Shown piece after piece: positions 1 through 8,043 of a stretch of DNA of 39,089 nucleotides. The notes under the pieces are model-generated. The model made no database searches. It worked only from the letters and a program-made list of their open reading frames with translations, and was not told the DNA's origin. Location of the stretch: the NCBI GenBank assembly GCA_964554105.1, contig CAZKNF010000033.1:1-39089 (forward strand), written 5' to 3'. Origin of the DNA: CAZKNF01 sp964554105. Lineage in GTDB: Bacteria; Bacteroidota; Rhodothermia; Rhodothermales; VXPQ01. Each line of letters starts with the position of its first letter. Position 1 is the stretch's first letter. The translations under genes and the position numbers were made by a program.

Positions 1-409
1 TGCCGAAGACGCGGATCATCGGAAACTGCTTCTCCTGATCGTCGATGTGGTGAAATGCCAGCGAGTTTGCTAAGCCCAGCGTCGGCATATAGCACAGATT
101 GTAGCCGAGTAGAAGGAGAATAAACAACGTCGGCGAGGCGGTCGCAGCCGGTACGAAAAACATGACCAGGCCGCCCAGCAGGTGCAACACTCCCAGCACC
201 CTTTCCGTCGGGAAAAATCGGTCCGCTACCAATCCCAGGAAGAACGGCGCGATAATGGCCGCGATCGGATTGACCGTGTAAGGCCAGTGCGTCAGATCCT
301 CCATCCCATGGACGACCATGTAGTTGCCGATGGTCACATACCATGCGCCCCATACGAAGAATTCTAAGAACATCATCGCGCTCAGGCGCGCGGTCATCGA
401 TCGGATCAT
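1..409 (-). CDS. MFS permease, nucleoside:H+ symporter-like (3' part outside window)
   Basis: Reading the minus strand from the ATG at 409 gives about 136 residues of an inner-membrane protein that runs off the left edge. The opening, with MTARLSAMMFLEFFVWGAWY followed by a conserved GNYM-like stretch, is typical of NupG/XapB-like nucleoside:proton symporters of the major facilitator superfamily. About four hydrophobic helices are visible, with an ADRFFPTER loop between helices 2 and 3 matching the MFS cytoplasmic loop. An internal ATG at 397 is a possible alternative start; no clear Shine-Dalgarno is seen for either. It follows the oxidoreductase gene on the same strand with a 75-nt gap, so it is probably the third gene of that cluster. 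In Bacteroidota and Planctomycetes such permeases often sit beside Gfo/Idh/MocA genes, suggesting uptake of a sugar or nucleoside. The substrate cannot be read from sequence. Confidence 0.8.
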   Translation of the reverse strand, partial: MIRSMTARLSAMMFLEFFVWGAWYVTIGNYMVVHGMEDLTHWPYTVNPIAAIIAPFFLGLVADRFFPTERVLGVLHLLGGLVMFFVPAATASPTLFILLLLGYNLCYMPTLGLANSLAFHHIDDQEKQFPMIRVFG

Positions 410-484
410 GGTGCGAAAAACGTCATTTGGGATCGGAAGGCCATGGATTGGCGACAACGAAGGTAACTATTGCCCTGCGATACG

Positions 485-1813
485 TCAAACGGTCAGTTCC
501 CATCCCGGCTCGTACTCTCGAGCCCAGGATTCCATCGCCTTCGGATCACCCACGATGCGGCCGTTCCGCTGATCCAGATAAATCGTACGGCCCGCCTCCT
601 GTGCGATATTTCCGAGATGGCACAACAAGACACTCTTGTGCCCTTCGTCGATCGGCGCGTTTAGTTCGTCCCCGTCGCGGATCGCCGCTAGAAAATTCGC
701 GATGTGGCGGTCAGTGAGGCTGCCGCCGCCGCGCGTGTCCAATGCGGCGTCGCCGCCATCGGATTTCACCTCCCTGATCAGTTCGTTGTCCAGATCGTAA
801 ATTTCGAACCCGTTGCGGTCCATTACCACCGTGCCTTCCGTCCCATGGATCGCGGTTCCGCGCCCGCGCTCGATGACTGGGAAGGGATTGCAGCTCCTCC
901 CTTCCCAGGTGATCGTCTTCTCATCCTCAAAATCGAAGCTGAGCATCTGGGTGTCGTAGAACTCCCAATCGTCGTCGAAGTGATAGCGCCCGCCGCTCGA
1001 TTGCACGCTCTGAGGGTAGTCGACACCTAGCGCCCATCGAGCAATGTCGAGCTCATGCGTTCCGTTGTTGCAGGATTCCCCCGTCCCCCAGCGGTGGAAC
1101 CAGTGCCAGTTGTAGTGAATGATGTTGTCTCTGTAGGGCGTTCGAGGCGCCGGACCCTGCCAGAGTTCGTAATCGAGCCAGTCGGGCACCTGTGCCACCT
1201 GTCCGGTCCCGATCGGACCGCGCTTGTTCGCATACCACGTTCGCGCCAAATACGGCTGTCCGATTCCTCCTTCGTGGATAAAGTTGATCACCTCGATCGT
1301 ATCCGGACCGGAGCGCTGCTGCGTCCCCATCTGCACGACTTTATCGTACTTTTGCTCGGCTTCCACCAGCAGTTCGCCCTCGCGCGGGTTGTGCCCACAC
1401 GGCTTCTCGACGTAGACATGCTTTCCGGCCTGCAACCCGAGGATCGTCGCGTGAGCATGCCAATGATCCGGTGCAGCAATCACGAGAGCGTCGACGTCGG
1501 CATCGTCGAGCGCTCGGCGGAAATCCACCACACCCTTCGGCTGGTCGCTCTGAATTTCCGATACGGCAGCTGACGTCTCGTCCACCGCCCGCGAATCCAC
1601 GTCACAGATGTAGAGCACTTCCACATCGCTCTGAGACGCAAAGCTCTTAGCCAGGGCATCACCGCGACCGGCAACCCCCATAACAGCGACAGCAATTCTA
1701 TTGTTTGGAGAAGAGCTCGCGGCGGCGAAGGAGCTGCTTCCCGCTATTCCCAGCGCGGCCCCTGCGGTGGCGGTCGTCCTGATGAACGTGCGCCGATCAA
1801 TCGGTTTTTTCAT
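485..1813 (-). CDS. Gfo/Idh/MocA family oxidoreductase, Tat-exported
   Basis: A 442-residue NAD(P)-dependent sugar oxidoreductase. Residues 7-12 (RRTFIR) followed by a hydrophobic Ala/Gly-rich stretch to about residue 33 form a twin-arginine signal, so the enzyme is likely exported folded to the periplasm. The Rossmann fold starts near residue 39, with a dinucleotide-binding MGVAGRGD at 45-52 and the EKP motif at 136-138 that is the family hallmark. A GTQQRSGP segment at 163-170 and a C-terminal alpha/beta domain follow. The length and Tat signal match the large class found in Bacteroidota and Planctomycetes. Its ATG lies only 3 nt from the stop of the D-lyxose isomerase-like gene, so the two are almost certainly cotranscribed. 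The substrate is probably a sugar or sugar acid but cannot be specified. A periplasmic member could carry a tightly bound cofactor, as glucose-fructose oxidoreductase does. Confidence 0.9.
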   Translation of the reverse strand: MKKPIDRRTFIRTTATAGAALGIAGSSSFAAASSSPNNRIAVAVMGVAGRGDALAKSFASQSDVEVLYICDVDSRAVDETSAAVSEIQSDQPKGVVDFRRALDDADVDALVIAAPDHWHAHATILGLQAGKHVYVEKPCGHNPREGELLVEAEQKYDKVVQMGTQQRSGPDTIEVINFIHEGGIGQPYLARTWYANKRGPIGTGQVAQVPDWLDYELWQGPAPRTPYRDNIIHYNWHWFHRWGTGESCNNGTHELDIARWALGVDYPQSVQSSGGRYHFDDDWEFYDTQMLSFDFEDEKTITWEGRSCNPFPVIERGRGTAIHGTEGTVVMDRNGFEIYDLDNELIREVKSDGGDAALDTRGGGSLTDRHIANFLAAIRDGDELNAPIDEGHKSVLLCHLGNIAQEAGRTIYLDQRNGRIVGDPKAMESWAREYEPGWELTV

Positions 1814-1816
1814 GTC

Positions 1817-2515
1817 TCACCCCGAAACAGCTTGTTGCGCATAGTTCTCATAGTCGTTCACGAGCAGATAGAGCGGCTCTTCGTCTTCTTCAATCGAAGG
1901 AAATCTGCCGGCCTCCTCATAGAAGTAATTGTCGGTTGCGTCATCATTCACGAGCGAGACTTCTCCTACCATCACACGCTGGTCGACGCCCCAAAATTCG
2001 TGGTACTGACCGTCGAGCAGCGTTACGCTCTCGCCCGGCTCCAGTGTCAGAACGGATCCGGCAGCCACAACGCGAGGTACGGCGTCCACGGAGACGAGGA
2101 CATCTGAATCGTCTAGCTCGCCGTCCTCCGTGCTGTTGTACAGCTTCACCGCCAGGCGCCCTCCACCTCTATTGATGATATCTTCCGTCTTCACCTTGTG
2201 CAAATGCATAGGCGTCACCTGATCCACATCCACCACCAGAATTTTCTCGCCGTACAATTTACCCCGGCCGTTTTTCAGTTCGGATGGATCTCCGTTTCGC
2301 AACGTAAAAAGGAAGAGGCCCGTACTCTCGAAATCGCCGCTCCCGAAGTCGGTGATATCCCAGCCGAGCGCTCTCGTTACGATCTCCTTTATCTCGCTGC
2401 CGCTGGACCGCCAATCATCAGGTCTCCAGTATGCGAAGGGCGGAAGCATGAACCGATGCTCCCTCAGAAAGGCATCCGCCTCACGGATAATCTCGTTGAT
2501 TTCGGATCGCTTCAT
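1817..2515 (-). CDS. D-lyxose ketol-isomerase family protein (cupin)
   Basis: A 232-residue cytoplasmic protein that matches the D-lyxose isomerase family (YdaE-like, Pfam D-lyxose_ketol-isomerase). This family interconverts D-lyxose and D-xylulose with a divalent metal. The expected cupin metal ligands are visible: H104 and H106 in MHLHK, E111 in TEDI, and H172 in QYHEFWG. The N-terminal helix with RSEIN and the PPFAYW segment near residues 25-30 also fit. Length equals the usual family length, which supports the ATG at 2515. It is the first gene of the minus-strand carbohydrate cluster. The 144 nt up to the divergent permease gene at 2660 should hold promoters for both directions, though no consensus is obvious. 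The real substrate may be another pentose or hexose, since some members act on D-mannose/D-fructose. Confidence 0.85.
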   Translation of the reverse strand: MKRSEINEIIREADAFLREHRFMLPPFAYWRPDDWRSSGSEIKEIVTRALGWDITDFGSGDFESTGLFLFTLRNGDPSELKNGRGKLYGEKILVVDVDQVTPMHLHKVKTEDIINRGGGRLAVKLYNSTEDGELDDSDVLVSVDAVPRVVAAGSVLTLEPGESVTLLDGQYHEFWGVDQRVMVGEVSLVNDDATDNYFYEEAGRFPSIEEDEEPLYLLVNDYENYAQQAVSG

Positions 2516-2659
2516 GTCGCAGCTAATTTGGAACCGAAGATACGTCTACGGCAACCTACAAAATAATTGCCGGCGCATCTTCTCACGGTCTATATCGTAG
2601 TGCAGGCTCTCCCAGCGCCCCGCAGAAATCCCTCCACACGCTCCTACCATCTCTTCCGC

Positions 2660-3898
2660 ATGCGCGCAATCTTCCTTGAGATCTGGGAAGCGATCATGAC
2701 CGCCCTCCGGGCGATCGGCGTCCATAAAATGCGCTCGATCCTGACGACGCTCGGAATCATCATCGGCATAGCGTCTGTGACGTCGATGGCCACCGTTATT
2801 AATGGCATCGAGCAGCAGTTCGAAGCATCCATGTCGAATCTAGGCACGGATGTTATGTACGTCGAGAAGTGGCCTTGGACGGGCGGACCAGGCACGAAGT
2901 GGTGGGAGTATCGCAACCGTCCGGAGATTAAGGCTGAGTTGGCTGATATCATCACTGAGCGAGCGCGAATGGTTACCGCCGCTGTTCCGGTCGTCTCGAC
3001 AAACCGGCCTGTCTCGTACGAAAGCAATACGATTGTAAATGTCAACGTCGAGGCATCTACGTCGGCCTACGTGCAAGTGCACGCAATCGATATCGAATCA
3101 GGTAGATTTTATTCCGACATAGACGACCGAACGGCGCGAAACGTTGCCGTCATAGGAGCGGAGATAGCTGAAAACCTCTTCCGCAATCAGAACCCGCTCG
3201 GAAAGTACATCCGCATCGGCGGAGATCGATTTCAGGTGATCGGCGTGCTCGAACGGAAAGGCAGCGGATCCGACGACCAGTCATCAGCCGACAGACAGAC
3301 GCGGATACCCTTCAATACGTTCAAAAAGCTCTACGGGGTGCAGAATCGAGGCATTTCCGTGCAGGCTCGGGTGGAACCCGGCATTCCACTGGCCCTGGCG
3401 AAGGACGAAATAACGGGTATTCTCCGTGTGGCCCGCGGTGTTGATGCACGTGACGATAATGACTTCGAGATCAATGAGCACGAGTCGCTCCGTGCCGACA
3501 TGGCACCGATAAAGACGGCTATCTACGGCATCGGCATCTTTCTCACGGCACTCGCGCTGCTCGTAGGAGGTATCGGAGTGATGAATATCATGTTCGTCTC
3601 CGTTAAGGAGCGCACGAAGGAGATTGGACTCCGAAAAGCCATCGGCGCACGGCGTCGAACGATCCTCATGCAGTTTCTTACAGAGGCCGTTGTCGTGTGT
3701 CTGATCGGGGGATTGATCGGCGTCGCCTTTGCGGCCGGAATTGCGGCGCTCATCAACGTCTTCTTTACGGCATATCTCCCGATCGGCACCGTTATTATCG
3801 CGTTCGGAATCTGCGTGGCCGTAGGCGTGATCTTTGGATTAGCACCCGCATGGGCAGCTGCGAAATCGGATCCTATGGAATCCCTTCGTTACGAATGA
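2660..3898 (+). CDS. ABC transporter permease, MacB/FtsX type (first of pair)
   Basis: About 412 residues from the ATG at 2660. The frame stays open upstream to 2567, but the extra residues look like non-coding DNA, and the chosen start gives the usual short cytoplasmic N-terminus before helix 1. The layout is that of MacB-type mechanotransmission permeases: an amphipathic N-terminus (EALRA-like, KMRSILTTLGIIIGIAS), transmembrane helix 1, a large MacB_PCD periplasmic domain of about 230 residues, then three C-terminal helices with GVMNIMFVSVKERTKEIG and RKAIGARRR between helices 2 and 3. The last residues, DPMESLRYE, are typical. No ATPase domain is present, unlike E. coli MacB, so a separate ATPase is needed; the best local candidate is at 5798-6544. 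It is 7 nt upstream of a second permease, which suggests a heterodimer. Confidence 0.92.
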   Translation: MRAIFLEIWEAIMTALRAIGVHKMRSILTTLGIIIGIASVTSMATVINGIEQQFEASMSNLGTDVMYVEKWPWTGGPGTKWWEYRNRPEIKAELADIITERARMVTAAVPVVSTNRPVSYESNTIVNVNVEASTSAYVQVHAIDIESGRFYSDIDDRTARNVAVIGAEIAENLFRNQNPLGKYIRIGGDRFQVIGVLERKGSGSDDQSSADRQTRIPFNTFKKLYGVQNRGISVQARVEPGIPLALAKDEITGILRVARGVDARDDNDFEINEHESLRADMAPIKTAIYGIGIFLTALALLVGGIGVMNIMFVSVKERTKEIGLRKAIGARRRTILMQFLTEAVVVCLIGGLIGVAFAAGIAALINVFFTAYLPIGTVIIAFGICVAVGVIFGLAPAWAAAKSDPMESLRYE

Positions 3899-3905
3899 CG
3901 CGATA

Positions 3906-5129
3906 ATGGAATTCCTTGATGTCTTCAGATCAGCCTGGTCGTCTCTCCGGAGCAACAAGCTCCGAACGGCTCTTACGCTCCTGGGCATGGTGATTGGCGT
4001 CTTTGCCATTATCACGTCAGTTACGGCCGTGAAGGTGATCGATGTCTATTTCGAGGAGAGGATGACCTGGCTCGGCTCCTCGACCTTTACGGTGTCACGA
4101 TATCCGGGTATTCAGATGGGACCTTCCCAGCGCGAATGGCGGCCGAATATCACGTTTGATCAGGTCGAACGGCTCGAGCGCCTCTTAAGCGGGCCCCTTC
4201 AACTGAGCATCATGGAGGATTTCGATTTTACGTCCGTGCGTCACGGCGGGGAAAGGACCGATCCGAACATCGTAGTCCTCGGAACGGACGAGCAGTTCAT
4301 GGACAACTACACCTATGAATTGGCGTACGGCCGTTCATTGACCGCAGAGGACGTCCATTATGCCCGGTCTCTGGTGGTCCTGGGTTCAGCAGTAGCCGAT
4401 GAACTGTTTCCGATAGGGAATGCCGTCGGCCAGCAAGTCGAAGTCAGCGGGCGCCGTTTTCAGGTGATCGGCGTCCTCGAGCCGAAGGGAAATTTTCTCG
4501 GCTTTAATATGGATAATCGCATTTTCTCGCCGGTAACCACGCTTTTCCACGCCTATGGCGGCGCTAATCGTAACATAGCCAACATCAGCATCAAGGCACC
4601 GGCCATCAACTACGTCCCCGCCGCGATGGATGAGGTGATCGGGCATTTTCGAGCAATCCGGAAAGTCCCACCGGGTGGTGAAAATAACTTCGAGCTCGAA
4701 ACGAACGATTCAATGCGGTCTGTATTTGAAGCATTTACCGGTACGCTAACAATCGGTGGTGCGGGCATCGGACTGATTGCGCTCTTCGCCGCCGGCATTG
4801 GTATCATGAACATCATGCTCGTCTCTGTGACGGAGCGGACGCGTGAAATCGGCATCCGCAAGTCGGTGGGTGCGAAGAAACGCGACATCATGCGCCAGTT
4901 CATTCTCGAAGCAATCTTTCTCTGCCAGATCGGCGGGCTTCTGGGAATTCTTCTCGGCGTTGCCGTCGGAAATACGGTCGCCGTTTACTTTGACATTTCC
5001 TCCGCTATTCCCTGGTTGTGGGCCGTGACCGCTGTTGCAATGGTGACATTCGTCGCGCTCGTCTTTGGCGGGTATCCGGCACTCAAGGCAGCCAGGCTCG
5101 ACCCGATCGAGTCACTGCGGTACGAATAG
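3906..5129 (+). CDS. ABC transporter permease, MacB/FtsX type (second of pair)
   Basis: A 407-residue inner-membrane permease paralogous to the gene just upstream: same topology, same SNKLRTALTLLGMVIGV opening, a periplasmic MacB_PCD domain from about residue 45 to 275, then three C-terminal helices with GIMNIMLVSVTERTREIGIR and SVGAKKRD. It also ends in DPIESLRYE. The intergenic distance to the first permease is only 7 nt, so they form one transcript and probably one heterodimeric channel-less transducer that couples ATP hydrolysis to periplasmic substrate extrusion. The family covers macrolide, lipoprotein and peptide exporters, so the substrate is open. Sequence divergence between the two is clear but motifs are intact in both, arguing against a pseudogene. 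Confidence 0.92.
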   Translation: MEFLDVFRSAWSSLRSNKLRTALTLLGMVIGVFAIITSVTAVKVIDVYFEERMTWLGSSTFTVSRYPGIQMGPSQREWRPNITFDQVERLERLLSGPLQLSIMEDFDFTSVRHGGERTDPNIVVLGTDEQFMDNYTYELAYGRSLTAEDVHYARSLVVLGSAVADELFPIGNAVGQQVEVSGRRFQVIGVLEPKGNFLGFNMDNRIFSPVTTLFHAYGGANRNIANISIKAPAINYVPAAMDEVIGHFRAIRKVPPGGENNFELETNDSMRSVFEAFTGTLTIGGAGIGLIALFAAGIGIMNIMLVSVTERTREIGIRKSVGAKKRDIMRQFILEAIFLCQIGGLLGILLGVAVGNTVAVYFDISSAIPWLWAVTAVAMVTFVALVFGGYPALKAARLDPIESLRYE

Positions 5130-5232
5130 CACGCTCGAGGTACTGCGGCCCGGAGCTTTTTCGACGCGGGCATGTCTGAGACACCTCTCGACCACTTTTC
5201 TTCGCTCCGACGTCTTCGGTCGCATACTTCTC

Positions 5233-5718
5233 ATGTACGCACGTTTCACGGCTTTAACACTGCTCACTGCGTGCATTTTGGCTGGATGTGGACAGGGTGA
5301 CACGGAGACAGACCCCGCACCGGCGTCCGAGGTGCTCTACTTCGAGCAGATAGGTTACGGCCAGCGCGGAGCGCTCAGTGATTCGGTCGAGCTCGTGATC
5401 CGCTCACCTGAGGAATGGGCTGTCTACCGGGATTCTCTGATCCCCACGGCCCCTTTCGATTCGGTAGATTTTGCGCAGACCGTCATAATGTTGGTGGCAC
5501 TCCCGCAGCCCACAAGCGGTTACAGCATCGAGTTCGTGACGGTAGAAGACTTCGACTCGGTCGCAGTCGCCGAATACGTGGTCAGCGCGCCGGCTGACGA
5601 TTGCCTTACGGCCTTCGCGAAGTCCGTGCCGTTCAGCGCGATTATGGTGCGACGTACCGAAAAGCCCGTACGATTCGAGCGAGAGACGGAGGAGTATCGC
5701 TGCACAGGGCGTCGGTGA
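5233..5718 (+). CDS. Putative lipoprotein with PrcB-like C-terminal domain
   Basis: A 161-residue protein from the ATG at 5233. The frame is open further upstream, but this Met begins a clear lipoprotein signal: hydrophobic TALTLLTACI followed by lipobox LAGC, with the cysteine at about residue 18. The body contains an FAQTVIMLVALPQPTSGYSI segment near the middle and a VPFSAIMVRR strand near the end. Together these resemble the PrcB C-terminal domain (protease-complex subunit family), a small beta-rich extracytoplasmic module. The domain call is by pattern only. It lies about 100 nt after the second permease on the same strand and may be expressed with it. Asp after the lipobox cysteine is absent (GQ follows), so in Gram-negative bacteria outer-membrane sorting is possible. 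Function unknown. Confidence 0.7.
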   Translation: MYARFTALTLLTACILAGCGQGDTETDPAPASEVLYFEQIGYGQRGALSDSVELVIRSPEEWAVYRDSLIPTAPFDSVDFAQTVIMLVALPQPTSGYSIEFVTVEDFDSVAVAEYVVSAPADDCLTAFAKSVPFSAIMVRRTEKPVRFERETEEYRCTGRR

Positions 5719-5797
5719 CGCGTCCACGTCTATACGCGGGCACTTGCCCTTCAGAAACGTCGCGGCCACGGATCGTCCACCTACACACGCTCACAAA

Positions 5798-6544
5798 CTA
5801 GAGCCCAGCCACCGGCTGCGGCTCGAATTCAAGTTCTGCAAGGGCCGGCGAATTCACTCGAATATCACTCTCAATTTGCCCGTCTCGCAACCGAATCACC
5901 CGACGTGCATGCTGTGCGACTTCCTCCTCATGCGTGACGACCAGAAGTGTATTGCCACGTCGATACAGCTGCTCGAAGAGATGCATGATTTCCTCGCCGG
6001 TCTTCGTATCAAGGTTGCCGGTCGGCTCGTCGGCGAGTATTAGGGACGGATTATTCACCAGTGCGCGGGCAACCGCCACCCGCTGTCGCTGACCGCCGGA
6101 CAATTCGTTCGGCTTGTGATCGACGCGATCACCGAGCCCAACACTTTCGAGGGCACGGCGAGCACGTTCGCGCCGATCTCGCTTCGCCATTCCACCGTAG
6201 ATTAGAGGCAGCTCCACGTTGTGCATGCAGTCCACCCTCGCGAGCAGATTGAACGTCTGAAATACGAAGCCGATCTCACGGTTGCGGACTTCTGCTAGCT
6301 GATTATCCGTCATCCTGCTCACGTCCCGGTCGTTGAGGACGTATTGACCGGAGGTAGGCGTGTCCAGACAGCCCACGATGTTCATTAACGTAGATTTTCC
6401 CGAGCCGGACTGCCCCATGATCGCTACGTACTCATTCCGCCCGACGATAAGCGATACGTTATCGAGAGCGTTGACGCGGTGCGTCCCCATCTGATAAACA
6501 CGCGAGATTTCGCGGAGCTCGATGAGCGGCTTAGTTTCAATCAT
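5798..6544 (-). CDS. ABC transporter ATP-binding protein, MacB/LolD type
   Basis: A 248-residue nucleotide-binding subunit. All catalytic motifs are present when numbered from the ATG at 6544: Walker A GQSGSGKST at 44-52, Q-loop Q96, signature LSGGQ at 148-152, Walker B LILADE at 168-173 followed by PTGNLD, and switch H205. The pattern CLDTPTSGQY after Walker A is the mark of the MacB/LolD/FtsE class that pairs with FtsX-type permeases. An upstream in-frame start at 6589 would overlap nothing but adds a non-conserved 15-residue leader, so 6544 is preferred. The gene lies 50 nt downstream of a MacA-like adaptor on the same strand and faces the two permease genes across the PrcB-like lipoprotein gene. 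No permease is encoded in its own transcript, so it probably energises the permeases at 2660-5129. Confidence 0.92.
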   Translation of the reverse strand: MIETKPLIELREISRVYQMGTHRVNALDNVSLIVGRNEYVAIMGQSGSGKSTLMNIVGCLDTPTSGQYVLNDRDVSRMTDNQLAEVRNREIGFVFQTFNLLARVDCMHNVELPLIYGGMAKRDRRERARRALESVGLGDRVDHKPNELSGGQRQRVAVARALVNNPSLILADEPTGNLDTKTGEEIMHLFEQLYRRGNTLLVVTHEEEVAQHARRVIRLRDGQIESDIRVNSPALAELEFEPQPVAGL

Positions 6545-6594
6545 AATGAAGGTGGATTGGTTGCGACGGGAAAACGGATACGGCACCAACCTTT

Positions 6595-8001
6595 TTAATC
6601 ACGCGAAGCGACGAAAGGCGGGCCGGCCTCTCCTGGCTCTCTGGTCTTCACCTCGTCGCCTGGATTTAATGTGCGGCTGACCACACTGTAAGGACCGATA
6701 ATCACCATTTCACCGCCATCAAGCCCCGATCGAACCTCGATATGCGATTCGTCTGAGATTCCGGTTTCCACCTCTCTCACGGCGGCCTTTCCATCTTCGA
6801 CAATAAACACCACTTTACGGATATCTTCGGCAGAAGCCATTGAAGGGGCTGTCGTATCGGGCTCGCTGCCCTCAGGCTGGGGATCCGTTTGGACGGAATC
6901 CGGCTCGTCTTCGCGAGGAATCGCATTGAAGTCGCGCACGGTAACTGCTTGAATGGGTACCGACACCACATCCGAAACCGTTTCAGTGAAAATGTCGACC
7001 GTGGCACTCATGCCCGGCCGAAAATTAGCGATCCCTTCGCTCGGCATCGGTACTTCCTCGGACTCGAGCATCCGGCCGTCAGGAACGTTCGAGTCGAGAT
7101 TGTGCACATCGAGGATTCGCACTTTCACCGGAAAGCTCGTCACCTGCTCTTGTGTACCCTCGCCCGTCGTACGTGCCGAATTCGCGATCTCCGTCACAGT
7201 GCCTCTAAATGGTCGCTCCGGGTATGAATCAACCTCAATTGCGGCGGTGTCCCCCATCGCAACATTCACGATCTCATTTTCATTTACCTCGACCTCGACC
7301 TCCATCTGGTTGAGACGGGCGATCCTCATCATCTCCGTACCCGCCATCTGGGTCGTACCCACGACACGCTCACCCAGCTCGATGTCCAGCTTGCTTACGG
7401 TGCCGGACATGGGCGAATAAATCGCCGTCTTGCTAACCTGCTCTTCTGCCTCTCGGAGCCGTGCCTGAGCACTCTGGACCGCATACTCGGCACCTTCGTA
7501 ACCAGCTTGTGCGACCTCGACGAGACTGCGGGCCTGCTCGACCTCGCGTTCCGATATGGCGGACTTGGCGAACAATTCCTCCTCTCGTCTCAAATCCGAC
7601 TGCGCTGCCATTAAATCGGCTTTGCGCTGCGCCTGCGTCGCTCTCGCCTGAAGCACACCGGCTTCCGCTTGCTCGACCTGTGTGACATAGAAATCAGGTT
7701 TGATGCGGGCAAGGAGTACACCTTTCTCTACGTAATCTCCTTCCTTAACGGATAACGTGATAATCTCTCCAGAAACGTCTGGACTGATCAACACGTCCGT
7801 TTCAGGCTGGATAGTGCCCGACGCCGTAACAAGCTGCGTGATGCTGCTCACGCGCGCCTCCGCGGTCTCGACGGTGACGACGTCTGAGCCTCCTCCGAAC
7901 ACTCCCGTAACACGGCCGACAATTCCGAGAATCACGAAGAGGATGATGATCCCTGCGATTCCCCAGAGGATCTTCTTTGTCGCGCTTGTTGACTTATCCA
8001 T
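6595..8001 (-). CDS. Efflux periplasmic adaptor subunit, MacA/HlyD family
   Basis: A 468-residue membrane-fusion protein. Residues 11-29 form a single N-terminal transmembrane anchor. The family architecture follows: a first lipoyl half-motif (SGTIQPETDVLISPDVSGEI region, about 60-80), an alpha-helical hairpin rich in Gln/Ala/Glu (about 105-190), the second lipoyl half (YSPMSGTVSKLDIELGERV), then beta-barrel and membrane-proximal domains. A linker around residues 360-390 is rich in Pro, Asp, Ser and Glu (PREDEPDS, PEGSEPDTT), which is unusual and acidic. In the MacA family the adaptor links an inner-membrane permease to a TolC channel. It lies between the tolC-like gene (42 nt upstream) and the ATPase gene, forming a three-gene minus-strand operon. 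Confidence 0.92.
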   Translation of the reverse strand: MDKSTSATKKILWGIAGIIILFVILGIVGRVTGVFGGGSDVVTVETAEARVSSITQLVTASGTIQPETDVLISPDVSGEIITLSVKEGDYVEKGVLLARIKPDFYVTQVEQAEAGVLQARATQAQRKADLMAAQSDLRREEELFAKSAISEREVEQARSLVEVAQAGYEGAEYAVQSAQARLREAEEQVSKTAIYSPMSGTVSKLDIELGERVVGTTQMAGTEMMRIARLNQMEVEVEVNENEIVNVAMGDTAAIEVDSYPERPFRGTVTEIANSARTTGEGTQEQVTSFPVKVRILDVHNLDSNVPDGRMLESEEVPMPSEGIANFRPGMSATVDIFTETVSDVVSVPIQAVTVRDFNAIPREDEPDSVQTDPQPEGSEPDTTAPSMASAEDIRKVVFIVEDGKAAVREVETGISDESHIEVRSGLDGGEMVIIGPYSVVSRTLNPGDEVKTREPGEAGPPFVASRD

Positions 8002-8043
8002 GGATCGGTTGATAAAAATGAGGTTCTGTCAACGTCCGCTCGA

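Noticed and set aside
704..1573. Long plus-strand open frames opposite the oxidoreductase gene
   Set aside because: They are antisense to a clear Gfo/Idh/MocA gene and have no family features; GC-rich codon bias produces such shadows.
7285..7305. CGACCT-type triplet repeat in the adaptor gene
   Set aside because: It encodes a Glu-Val alternation in the barrel region of MacA-like proteins and is explained by the protein.
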